DNA from: Spirosoma utsteinense
GTDB lineage: Bacteria; Bacteroidota; Bacteroidia; Cytophagales; Spirosomataceae
DNA length: 64,000 nucleotides
Reading direction: 5' to 3'
Assembly: GCF_014282275.1 (NCBI RefSeq)
Contig: NZ_VFIA01000019.1
Coordinates: 62,001 to 126,000 of the forward strand
Below, in pieces: positions 50,108 to 57,918 of the stretch (position 1 is the first letter of the stretch; each line of letters begins with the position of its first letter). The translations under genes and the position numbers were made by a program. The notes beneath the pieces are model-generated. The model was not told the DNA's origin and made no database searches. It saw only the letters and a list, made by a program, of their open reading frames with translations.

Positions 50108-53035
50108 ATGAAACGACTCCTTTTTTATTCACTGTTTATACTCTCCTGTTCGCTGATCTCAGCCCGGACACAGGCGCAATCCGGTACCATCCGGGGGGCG
50201 GTGGTCGATTCGCTGACGCGCAAACCGTTGCTCGAAGCGTCTGTTTCGTTGCTCTCGGCGCGGGATTCGTCGCTGGTGACGTTCGGGATTACCGATGGCG
50301 AGGGACGGTTTGAGTTCCTGAAAGTAGCCGAAGGTCAGTACCGGGTGCTGGTGACGTATGTCGGCTACCGGGGCAAAGCGAAGCGGGTGAGCGTATCGCC
50401 CGAAACGCCCAGCCCCGATGCCGGGACCATCGATCTGATTGCCACCTCGGAAACGCTCGTTGAAGTGCAGGTGCAGGGCGAACGGGCACCCGTTGCCGTG
50501 AAGGGCGACACGCTGGAATTCAACGCCGGTTCGTTCAAGACACGCCCCAATGCGCAGGTAGAAGACCTGCTCAAAAAACTGCCCGGCGTAGAAGTCAGCA
50601 GCGACGGCACGGTGAAGGCACAGGGGCAGGAGGTTAAAAAAGTATTCGTGGATGGGAAGCCGTTCTTTGGGAATGATCCTAAAATGGCAACCCGAAACCT
50701 GCCCGCCGACATCATCGATAAGATTCAGCTGTACGATCAGCAGTCGGAACAGTCGCAGTTTTCGGGCGTCGACGATGGCGATCGGGAGAAAACGATCAAC
50801 ATTACTACCAAAAAAGACAAGCGGAAAGGCACGTTCGGCCAGCAGTCGGTGGGAGCCGGTCCGCAACCGGGCGAAGACATTCGGTATTCGGCGCGGGCCA
50901 GCGTCAGCCATTTCAACAACGCCCAGCAGATATCGGTGCTGGGCATGGCCAACAACGTTAACCAGCAGGGTTTTACGGCGCAGGACCTGGGTCTGGGTAC
51001 TAACTTCAGCGGAAGTGGTGGTGGAGGCCGTCAGGGCAATACCCGGGGTGGCGCTCCGGGCGGCAACACGGGCCAGGTTGGTAACAATGCCATCACGCAG
51101 TCGTGGGCGGCAGGGCTGAACTACCGGGACGCGTGGGGAAAGAAAATCGATGTGGCGGGTAGCTATAACGCCAGCAATACCAACACCCTCACCGAACAGG
51201 CGAGTCGGCGGGAAAATGTTCTGCCCGGCGGTGTGTCGGGGAGTAGCCAGTCGGACTCGGCCTTCGTAACCGACCGCCAGAACGGCTCCGACAACACCAA
51301 TACCAATCATCGGTTCAACCTCCGGCTCGACTACCGGCTGGATTCGCTCACCACGATCCGGGTCATTCCCAACCTGTCGTGGCTCAGTTCGAACTACCAG
51401 ACAAACAGCACCGCAGCCACACTCAGTGGTCAGGGCGACCCCGTCAATACCAGCAGAACTAACTACAATTCGGCGGGCGACGGCTTTACCGGCAACAACA
51501 CGGTGCTGTTGTTTCGCAAATTCCGCAAGCGGGGCCGCACGTTTTCGCTGAACTGGAATACGGCCATGAACAACCAGAACAACGAGGGCATCAACCAGTC
51601 GGTCAATACCTTCGCCCGGTCCAATACGCCCATCTCGACGACGAACGTGACGGGGCCAAACAGCCAGACGGGCGTTTTTGAACAGCTAATCAACCAGCGC
51701 AACGATCAGCAGACGCGCTCCATGACCAACAGCGTCAACGTGAGTTATACCGAGCCACTGTCTATGCGCCAGACGCTTGAGTTTCACTATGCCGTGTCGA
51801 ATAATAACAACACGTCGAATCGATTCGTAAACGACTATAACGAAGAAACCCAACAGTACGACCAGCTGAACAGGGATCTCAGCAACCGGTTTCTAAACAC
51901 CTTCCTGACTAACCGGGGTGGTATTACCTGGCAAACCAAGCGACTGAAATACAACTACGCCCTGGGCTTCGACGCGCAGCAGGCCAGCCTGGCGTCGGAC
52001 AATATCACGCGCGACACCAGTTTCACCCGCACGTTTACCAACCTGTTGCCCAACGCCCTGTTTACCTATAATTTCGGAAAGAGCCGTACGCTGCGGTTTC
52101 AATACCGAACGCGTATCAATGCGCCGAGTGTGAGCCAGTTGCAGCCCGTTCCCGACAATACCAACCCGCTCAATATCCGGCTCGGCAACGCCAGCCTGCA
52201 ACCTGAATACAGCCATAACCTGTCGGTCAATTTCAACCGCTTCGAGCCAAGTACCTTTCGCAGTTTGTTTGCCCTGCTGAACCTGAGCCGTACCAATAAC
52301 AAGATCGTCAACGCTACCTCGTTCAACCGGTCGGGGGCGCAGGTCACGCAGCCGATCAATACCGATGGGTATTACACCGCCAATGGCTCGCTGGTGCTGG
52401 GCCAGCCTATAAAATTGGGCCAGCAGAAAGCCAACCTCAACCTGACCACTAACCTGACCTATAACCGGGGAACGAGTTTTGTAAACGGTCAGCCCAACCT
52501 GGCCAACAACTGGCTGGTGGGGCAGGGGGTGGGTATCAACTCCAACTTTACGGAGAAACTGGATCTGAACCTGTCGGGAAACATCAATTATCAGTCGGCG
52601 CGGTACTCGCTGCAACCGCAGCAAAACACGGCCTTTCTGAACCAGACAGTAACGCTCGATGCGTTCTATCAACTGCCAGGTAAATTCACGTTCTCTACCA
52701 ACGTCTACTACAACCATTACGGTGGCTCGGCGGGCAGCTTCAACCAGTCGTTCACGCTCTGGAACGCAATCTTGTCCAAACAACTTTTCAAGCAGAAACA
52801 GGGTGAGATTCGCTTTCAGGCCTTCGACCTGCTGAACCAGAACCGGAGCATTGTTCGTAATGTCACCGATACCTACACGGAAGAGGTGCAGAGCCGCGTG
52901 CTGAACCGTTACTTTATGGTTAGCTTCGTGTATAACCTGCGGAATTTCGTAGGCAGTGCGCCAATGACGAGCCCTTTTGGGCAACCCGGTGGGCGGGGTA
53001 ACGGAATGCGGGGCGGTGGCCGACGCAACGGTTGA
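50108..53035 (+). CDS. Outer-membrane beta-barrel protein (TonB-receptor-like, OMP_b-brl_3 type), GLPGLI partner
   Basis: 975 aa. Signal peptide to about residue 23 (RTQAQS), CarboxypepD_reg-like domain (about 25-105: IRGAVVDSLTRKPLLEASVSL), a plug-like domain (DTLEFNAGSFKTRPNAQVEDLLKKLPGVEV, VKKVFVDGKPFFGNDPK) and a long barrel. An insert near 298-320 is Gly/Arg-rich (SGSGGGGRQGNTRGG), and the protein ends in GGRGNGMRGGGRRNG, so the usual C-terminal aromatic beta-strand is not at the very end. It is 186 bp from the GLPGLI gene, with a palindromic repeat between. Transport of an unknown substrate is presumed. Confidence 0.88.
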   Translation: MKRLLFYSLFILSCSLISARTQAQSGTIRGAVVDSLTRKPLLEASVSLLSARDSSLVTFGITDGEGRFEFLKVAEGQYRVLVTYVGYRGKAKRVSVSPETPSPDAGTIDLIATSETLVEVQVQGERAPVAVKGDTLEFNAGSFKTRPNAQVEDLLKKLPGVEVSSDGTVKAQGQEVKKVFVDGKPFFGNDPKMATRNLPADIIDKIQLYDQQSEQSQFSGVDDGDREKTINITTKKDKRKGTFGQQSVGAGPQPGEDIRYSARASVSHFNNAQQISVLGMANNVNQQGFTAQDLGLGTNFSGSGGGGRQGNTRGGAPGGNTGQVGNNAITQSWAAGLNYRDAWGKKIDVAGSYNASNTNTLTEQASRRENVLPGGVSGSSQSDSAFVTDRQNGSDNTNTNHRFNLRLDYRLDSLTTIRVIPNLSWLSSNYQTNSTAATLSGQGDPVNTSRTNYNSAGDGFTGNNTVLLFRKFRKRGRTFSLNWNTAMNNQNNEGINQSVNTFARSNTPISTTNVTGPNSQTGVFEQLINQRNDQQTRSMTNSVNVSYTEPLSMRQTLEFHYAVSNNNNTSNRFVNDYNEETQQYDQLNRDLSNRFLNTFLTNRGGITWQTKRLKYNYALGFDAQQASLASDNITRDTSFTRTFTNLLPNALFTYNFGKSRTLRFQYRTRINAPSVSQLQPVPDNTNPLNIRLGNASLQPEYSHNLSVNFNRFEPSTFRSLFALLNLSRTNNKIVNATSFNRSGAQVTQPINTDGYYTANGSLVLGQPIKLGQQKANLNLTTNLTYNRGTSFVNGQPNLANNWLVGQGVGINSNFTEKLDLNLSGNINYQSARYSLQPQQNTAFLNQTVTLDAFYQLPGKFTFSTNVYYNHYGGSAGSFNQSFTLWNAILSKQLFKQKQGEIRFQAFDLLNQNRSIVRNVTDTYTEEVQSRVLNRYFMVSFVYNLRNFVGSAPMTSPFGQPGGRGNGMRGGGRRNG

Positions 53036-53105
53036 TTTGAGGAGCTGAGTGTCGTATTGTGAGTAGTAGAACCACCAAATTAGCTTACTGGTTAAACGAC
53101 CGTTC

Positions 53106-53717
53106 ATGATGAAAACGACCTTCTTTGTCCTTACGTTGTCTACCCTGACCGTTTGTGCCCTGGCTCAGACGACCCCCGTACCGTCTGCCGATGTGCAGAT
53201 CAGGACGGCTGTGCTGGCGGCTCCGGCCGACAAACAGGCGGGGGCTATGGTATATGGCTATTCGGAGAAAAATGACTTTGTCGTGCTGCGCAAGGGCACG
53301 AACGAACTGGTTTGCCTGGCCGACGACCCGGCGCAGAAAGGCCTGAGTGTCTCCTGCTATCACCGCGATCTGGAGCCGTTTATGAAGCGCGGTCGGGAGC
53401 TGAAACAGCAGGGGAAAACGACTAAAGAGATTTCGGATATGCGCGAGCAGGAAGTAAAGTCGAAAAAGCTGGTGATGCCCGTTCATCCGTCGTCTTTGTT
53501 CTCCTATTCTGCCAAAGACGAAAACTATACGGCTGCCACGGGCGAGGTGAAGGATGGGTACCTGCGCTACGTGGTCTATATCCCTTACGCCACCGCCGAA
53601 AGTACGGGTCTGCCGCTCAAGCCCGAAGCACCCGGCATGCCCTGGATCATGGACCCCGGTACCCACCGCGCCCATATCATGATCAACCCGCCCGTATCGA
53701 CCACGACGGCGAAATAA
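53106..53717 (+). CDS. Secreted protein of unknown function
   Basis: 203 aa. Signal peptide (MKTTFFVLTLSTLTVCALA, cleavage before Q22). The mature protein has no recognised domain; it has a pair of Cys residues (VCLADDP and VSCYHRD), a central Lys/Glu-rich stretch (FMKRGRELKQQGKTTKEISDMREQEVKSKK) and a C-terminal part reading HPSSLFSYSAKDENY, PWIMDPGTHRAHIMI. It follows the barrel gene by 70 bp and ends at an intrinsic terminator, so it may be co-transcribed with the barrel. Function is unknown. Confidence 0.75.
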   Translation: MMKTTFFVLTLSTLTVCALAQTTPVPSADVQIRTAVLAAPADKQAGAMVYGYSEKNDFVVLRKGTNELVCLADDPAQKGLSVSCYHRDLEPFMKRGRELKQQGKTTKEISDMREQEVKSKKLVMPVHPSSLFSYSAKDENYTAATGEVKDGYLRYVVYIPYATAESTGLPLKPEAPGMPWIMDPGTHRAHIMINPPVSTTTAK

Positions 53718-53738
53718 GCCAGACGGTTGTTCTTTACA

Positions 53739-53778
53739 CAGCAAGGCCCGATCGGATCAAACCGGTCGGGCCTTGCTG
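53739..53778 (+). terminator. Terminator after the secreted protein gene
   Basis: 17-bp stem with one mismatch (CAGCAAGGCCCG... at 53739-53755 and its complement at 53762-53778), 6-nt loop, followed by GTTTACTTAC. Confidence 0.65.
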
Positions 53779-53802
53779 GTTTACTTACGTTTGTGTCTAC
53801 GC

Positions 53803-55425
53803 TTAGTTCTTACAGGCTATGGTGTTTGACTTCAGCACATAGTCGAGTACATGCTCAGAGTCGGCACTGCCGGAATTGAAGTTGACGCTGAAGCTGCCTT
53901 CGTAATACACGGTGGCGGTGTAATCCGTATTTGGCTTCAGGCCTGTCAGGTCCCCTTTGCCACTGGCAAACGTGGCTACACCACCGCCTTGCATACCCGT
54001 TTCGTTGTAGAACACACTGACCGTTGGGTACACTTCAAAATTCTTTCCGTTTTCACATACCGCCTTTACCGTAAAAGCTGCCTTGAGCCGACCCGTGGGT
54101 GGCGTATAGGTTACGTCGGTAGTACTATTGGTTGTGTTGCTGATTGTTGTTGAGCCGAGCAGGGTTAGATCAATCGGGTCGTAAACCGACAGTCGGTAGT
54201 TGCCAACGGGGAGGTTGAAGGTAAGCGTACCGTCTGTGCTGCTGGCGCGTCGAACTTCTGTGCCCTGGCTGTCCGATCCCGGATTGAACTGAAAGAGTGA
54301 ATAGGTATAAGCGGCACCGCTCGGGAGGTTGCTGACGGTATAAGAGACCTGAAACGTTTCGGTGTCTCTGGGTGTCGTCAGCGAATAATAGGACAGGTGA
54401 GTGATGGGTACATCGGCAACAAGACCGGTCGATGCCAGCCGAACCGCTACGCTCCGCTCATATGTCCAGGCACCCGTCAGTTCGTCATAGCTATAGACTT
54501 CCAGCTTGTCGTTCTCTTTAACAAGCTGACCGGTCGACGTATTGAACGTAGAACCAGGCACCCCCATCTGAATGGTGGCGGGTTGATTGAACGTCGATAC
54601 CGTTTGACCGCCAGCGTTCCGCATTTCTATAGCGGCAAAGCTTACCGGATTGAAAAGCCCTTTGACATCATTTTTTCCCTGAGCACTTTTCGCTAACGGA
54701 GCCAGTAAACCACCGGGAAATGATTGCCGTGCTTCTGAAGACTGTCCGTTGAAGGCCATCACTGAGGTTGTTACGTTACCAGCGACCGGTGCGCCTTTGC
54801 TGTCCTTCAGCGTGGTATTGGCCGGGAGGGTAAAGGTCATGGGCATAGCCTTTATGGAGCCACTGGCTGCGGTAGCTACCTCGATCACGCGCTGGGAAGT
54901 CAGGACGCCCGAAGCCGAGGTCGGTGTCGACAGGGCTTTCGAGGCTACGCCGGTCGGGGGCGAATCGAACTTGACGAGACGAATCTGGAACGGGTCGTTC
55001 AGGCTTTTCGTGATCGAGAGGTTCGCGCTGGACGCTATATATCCGTCGGCATCAACCACGATGCGGAGTTCGGCAGGAGTAGTCTGGGTTGGTTCAACGC
55101 CCGTCAGGCCTATGAAAACATCACCTTTTGGTGCTTTGTAGGTGGTAATGGATTTCCCTTCGAAGGTGACAGCGCGCCCGGCGTCTTTGCCCACCAGGTT
55201 TATCTGGATAGGAATCTGAAGGGGAAGCCCCGTTTTTGCATCAACGACCAGGCCCTGTATCTGGGTTTTTGCGGGCTGGTAGTTCAGCTTGAAAACCACA
55301 TCTTTCAGTGGATCGATGTTTTGAATGTCTTTTATAGTCTGGCAACCTACCAGTAGGCCGATGGTGGTGGAAAGAGCCACCGCCTTAAGCAGGGAGGTTG
55401 ACGATAATCGGGTCAGGTTTTTCAT
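53803..55425 (-). CDS. Surface lipoprotein with beta-sandwich domains, unknown function
   Basis: 540 aa from the ATG at 55425 (MKNLTRLSS); a TTG at 55440 is less likely. Lipobox LVGC with Cys28 marks it as a lipoprotein. A carboxypeptidase-regulatory-like domain (about 50-140: QIQGLVVDAKTGLPLQIPIQINL) is followed by a ZU5/GAIN-like region with a long beta-rich domain, MSVKKENDKLEVYSYDELTGAWTYER-type text and a C-terminal Ig-like domain. It is 15 bp from the barrel gene at 55456 on the same strand, so an outer-membrane lipoprotein/barrel pair is inferred. Similar proteins are common in Bacteroidota without known function. Confidence 0.7.
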   Translation of the reverse strand: MKNLTRLSSTSLLKAVALSTTIGLLVGCQTIKDIQNIDPLKDVVFKLNYQPAKTQIQGLVVDAKTGLPLQIPIQINLVGKDAGRAVTFEGKSITTYKAPKGDVFIGLTGVEPTQTTPAELRIVVDADGYIASSANLSITKSLNDPFQIRLVKFDSPPTGVASKALSTPTSASGVLTSQRVIEVATAASGSIKAMPMTFTLPANTTLKDSKGAPVAGNVTTSVMAFNGQSSEARQSFPGGLLAPLAKSAQGKNDVKGLFNPVSFAAIEMRNAGGQTVSTFNQPATIQMGVPGSTFNTSTGQLVKENDKLEVYSYDELTGAWTYERSVAVRLASTGLVADVPITHLSYYSLTTPRDTETFQVSYTVSNLPSGAAYTYSLFQFNPGSDSQGTEVRRASSTDGTLTFNLPVGNYRLSVYDPIDLTLLGSTTISNTTNSTTDVTYTPPTGRLKAAFTVKAVCENGKNFEVYPTVSVFYNETGMQGGGVATFASGKGDLTGLKPNTDYTATVYYEGSFSVNFNSGSADSEHVLDYVLKSNTIACKN

Positions 55426-55455
55426 AAGGCATGTATTCAACAGGAGACTGTATGA

Positions 55456-56166
55456 TTATAATTTATAGGATGCGCCGAGCGTGACGATCGGGTAATATTT
55501 GAGGGGACTCAGGTTTTTCTGGATGATTGGGCCCTGGTCGGACGAAGGGGTCAGCATGCCGGTTGTCGTAAACGAAATTGTCGGCGACTGCTGGTAAAAA
55601 AAGCCAACGTCGGCCATGAACTTGAGCCGACCACGGGTGTAGGGATTGCCGAAACCCAGACCGATGTAAGGGGCAATCTTATTGAAGGTGGCTTTGCCAT
55701 CGAGTGTACCCACTTCGTCAACGGTGAAGGTGACGTCGTTAAACGTTACGTCTTTAACGGGCTTGCCGAAAAAGCTGATCTGGTTGAGGTTATAAAATGC
55801 CCCGCCCGTAACCCGGAAGCCCGACCGCTTGAACGGGTAAAAATCGAGCAGGAGATTCGTGGTTTGCAGCTTTAGTTTGTAGTCGAATCCAATCTGAAGA
55901 TTGTCACTGTCTTTGCCGCTTTTCAGCGTACCCGAGTAATTGAACATGTTAAACCCCAACCGGGCTGCCAGCTGTCTATTGATCGAATACCCAACGGCGA
56001 CACCACCCCCCGCAGACCCTGCTGAAAGCATGACAGCAAAGCCCGGCCGATAGGGTGGTAATGGGCTGGATGTTTTGCTACCCGAAACCTGATCGGAAGT
56101 CGGATCAGTTTGACAGTACGCCGATAGCGATGTTGCCAGCAGCAGGATGAGGTACCTGTATTTCAT
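55456..56166 (-). CDS. Outer-membrane beta-barrel (porin-like) protein
   Basis: 236 aa. Signal peptide to about residue 19 (LSAYCQ), a short Pro/Ser-rich linker, and then beta-strand repeats typical of small barrels (AVMLSAGSAGGGVAVGYSINRQLAARLGFNMF, FMADVGFFYQQSPTISF, YYPIVTLGASYKL ending). It resembles eight-stranded OMP_b-brl or OmpW-like proteins. It is first in a two-gene unit with the lipoprotein gene at 53803. The role is unknown. Confidence 0.8.
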   Translation of the reverse strand: MKYRYLILLLATSLSAYCQTDPTSDQVSGSKTSSPLPPYRPGFAVMLSAGSAGGGVAVGYSINRQLAARLGFNMFNYSGTLKSGKDSDNLQIGFDYKLKLQTTNLLLDFYPFKRSGFRVTGGAFYNLNQISFFGKPVKDVTFNDVTFTVDEVGTLDGKATFNKIAPYIGLGFGNPYTRGRLKFMADVGFFYQQSPTISFTTTGMLTPSSDQGPIIQKNLSPLKYYPIVTLGASYKL

Positions 56167-56325
56167 ATATGGTTTATTAAACTATTTATTTGGTAACAAA
56201 TCTTACTTGTTAATAAATGATAATTCATTTCTATTTACTAAAAGGTATGTAAATATATCTGTTGGTAGTTATATGCATGATTATCAGCTAGCTAGCCTGT
56301 ACCAGTTTGTGCACCCTGTAAACAG

Positions 56326-56359
56326 CGAAGGGAGCCGGACAATAGCCCGGCTCCCTTCG
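56326..56359 (-). terminator. Stem-loop terminator after the M42 peptidase gene
   Basis: 13-bp perfect stem (CGAAGGGAGCCGG at 56326-56338 with its complement at 56347-56359) and an 8-nt loop. Its minus-strand tail is CTGTTTAC, so it could end the M42 peptidase transcript read from the right. Confidence 0.6.
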
Positions 56360-56398
56360 TCATTCGTCAGACATTATATATGATGCCTAGTGTCTTTG

Positions 56399-57469
56399 TT
56401 ACTTTATATACCGGAAATCTTCTCCGCCTTTCAGGGCCAGCAGGGTTTCGTACATGAGCTTGATAACGCTTTGTACATCGTCCATATGAACGGTTTCGAC
56501 GGTTGTGTGCATGTATTTAAGCGGCAACGAAATCAGCGCCGATGCAATTCCTTCCGTAGCATAGGCGAACGCGTCGGTGTCGGTACCGGTCGACCGGCTG
56601 ACAGCCTGCCGCTGGAACGCGATGTTCTGCTGTTCAGCTACGCCGATCATAAAATCAAGTACGTTATTCTGTACTGCCGGACCATAGCAAAGGACCGGGC
56701 CCAACCCACATTTGAGATCACCCTGCTCTTTTTTATCGTACTTCGGCGATTGGGTGTCATGTGTAACATCGGTACAGATGGCGAGGTTTGGCTTCAGCCG
56801 ACGGGCAATCATTTCGGCACCGCGCAAGCCAATCTCTTCCTGTACCGCGTTGACGACGTATAGCGTAAAGGGCAGCGTTACGTTGTTTTCCTTAAGCAGA
56901 CGCGCTACTTCAGCAATCATGAACCCACCCATGCGGTTGTCCAGCGCCCGTCCCACGTAATAACGCCCGTTCAATTCCATCAGCCCATCGGTGAAAGTAG
57001 CGACTGTGCCTACGTGGATGCCCATTTCTTCCACTTCCTGCTTTGTAGCCGCGCCAACGTCGATGGTCAGATCGGATACTTTAGGGGCTACGTCTTTCGC
57101 CAGGTCACGAACGTGAATGGCGGGCCAGCCGAACACCCCATCGACCGGGCCTTTCTTCGTGTGCAGGTGAACCCGCATCGACGGCGCAATCAGGGCATCG
57201 GAGCCACCATTGCGCCGGACGTAGATGTAGCCGTCATCGGAAATGTAATTGACGAACCACGAAATCTCGTCGGAGTGCGCTTCAATGACTACGCTATAGT
57301 CTTTGCCCGGACCGATCACACCCACGGCAGTTCCATAGGTATCGACAATGTATTCGTCGGTGTAGGGTTTGAGGTAATCGAGCCAGATTTGCTGCCCCGA
57401 CGATTCAAACCCCGTAGGTGATGCGTTGTTGAGGTACTTGTACAGGAAACTTTTACTTTGTTCGTTCAT
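56399..57469 (-). CDS. M42-family metallo-aminopeptidase
   Basis: 356 aa, cytoplasmic. Metal ligands and catalytic residues of M42/PepA-type enzymes are present: H65 in EAHSDEIS, D177 in RALDNRMGG, the catalytic E211 and metal-ligand E212 in AVQEEIGLRGAE, and CTDVTHDTQ. It hydrolyses N-terminal residues of peptides (TET-like glutamyl aminopeptidases) and belongs to the group formerly labelled endoglucanase. It diverges from the small ORF at 57593. Substrate class is inferred from family. Confidence 0.93.
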   Translation of the reverse strand: MNEQSKSFLYKYLNNASPTGFESSGQQIWLDYLKPYTDEYIVDTYGTAVGVIGPGKDYSVVIEAHSDEISWFVNYISDDGYIYVRRNGGSDALIAPSMRVHLHTKKGPVDGVFGWPAIHVRDLAKDVAPKVSDLTIDVGAATKQEVEEMGIHVGTVATFTDGLMELNGRYYVGRALDNRMGGFMIAEVARLLKENNVTLPFTLYVVNAVQEEIGLRGAEMIARRLKPNLAICTDVTHDTQSPKYDKKEQGDLKCGLGPVLCYGPAVQNNVLDFMIGVAEQQNIAFQRQAVSRSTGTDTDAFAYATEGIASALISLPLKYMHTTVETVHMDDVQSVIKLMYETLLALKGGEDFRYIK

Positions 57470-57516
57470 TGCGAAATAAAAAACAGATCTAAAAATCGTT
57501 CAGGACTTGTTAAAAA

Positions 57517-57544
57517 GGCGAGTTGAGGTAAAGTTCTACGTTTG
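57517..57544 (+). promoter_or_regulatory. Promoter candidate, Bacteroidota type
   Basis: TTG at 57517-57519, a 17-nt spacer and TACGTTTG at 57537-57544. Transcription would start near 57551, upstream of the small ORF at 57593. Confidence 0.45.
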
Positions 57545-57592
57545 ATTTTTATAAGCTTTCAAAAAAAGAAGCAACGGACACGCCCGTTGTAG

Positions 57593-57796
57593 ATGGGGGA
57601 GATCCATTGCCAAATCAACGAAAAAAACAGCAAAATGTCACAGTTAAAACGCCACGCCCTAACTCAATACCGGCAGCAGGCTCGTCTGGTCCTGGGTGCA
57701 GCAACGGCTGAATACGTGTTGTCCGTTGGTCAGCTTTCGGATGTCGAGCAGAAAAGTAGGAGTCTGAAAGAACCGGTAGTTGACGCCTTTTTGTAA
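57593..57796 (+). CDS. Possible small protein, uncertain
   Basis: 67 aa from the start at 57593, or 53 aa from the internal ATG at 57635 (MSQLKRHALTQYRQQARLVL). It lies in the intergenic region after a good promoter candidate and before the promoter of the C25 peptidase gene. No signal, domain or composition bias supports function, and it may be noise. It is listed because of its location after a clean promoter. Confidence 0.25.
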   Translation: MGEIHCQINEKNSKMSQLKRHALTQYRQQARLVLGAATAEYVLSVGQLSDVEQKSRSLKEPVVDAFL

Positions 57797-57856
57797 GAAT
57801 TGCTGTTTGTGCTCCCTATGTTTCCATTTTTGTCACTCGTCAGACATAAGCGTTGC

Positions 57857-57887
57857 TGTTCTTCCTGGAATATTAAGTCTATATTTG
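57857..57887 (+). promoter_or_regulatory. Promoter of the PorU-like gene
   Basis: TATATTTG at 57880-57887 is a perfect TAnnTTTG, 31 nt before the start codon. TGTT at 57857-57860, 19 nt upstream, is a weak -33 (TTTG) match. Confidence 0.5.
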
Positions 57888-57918
57888 ATAATGACGGGTT
57901 ATAAACTCCCTTGAACGG

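Larger units (their letters stand above)
57470..57918. other. 449-bp gap between the M42 peptidase and the PorU-like gene
   Basis: AT-rich. It holds two clean plus-strand -7 elements, TACGTTTG at 57537-57544 and TATATTTG at 57880-57887, and the small uncertain ORF at 57593. Nothing else is recognised. A non-coding leader or small RNA from the first promoter is possible. Confidence 0.45.
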
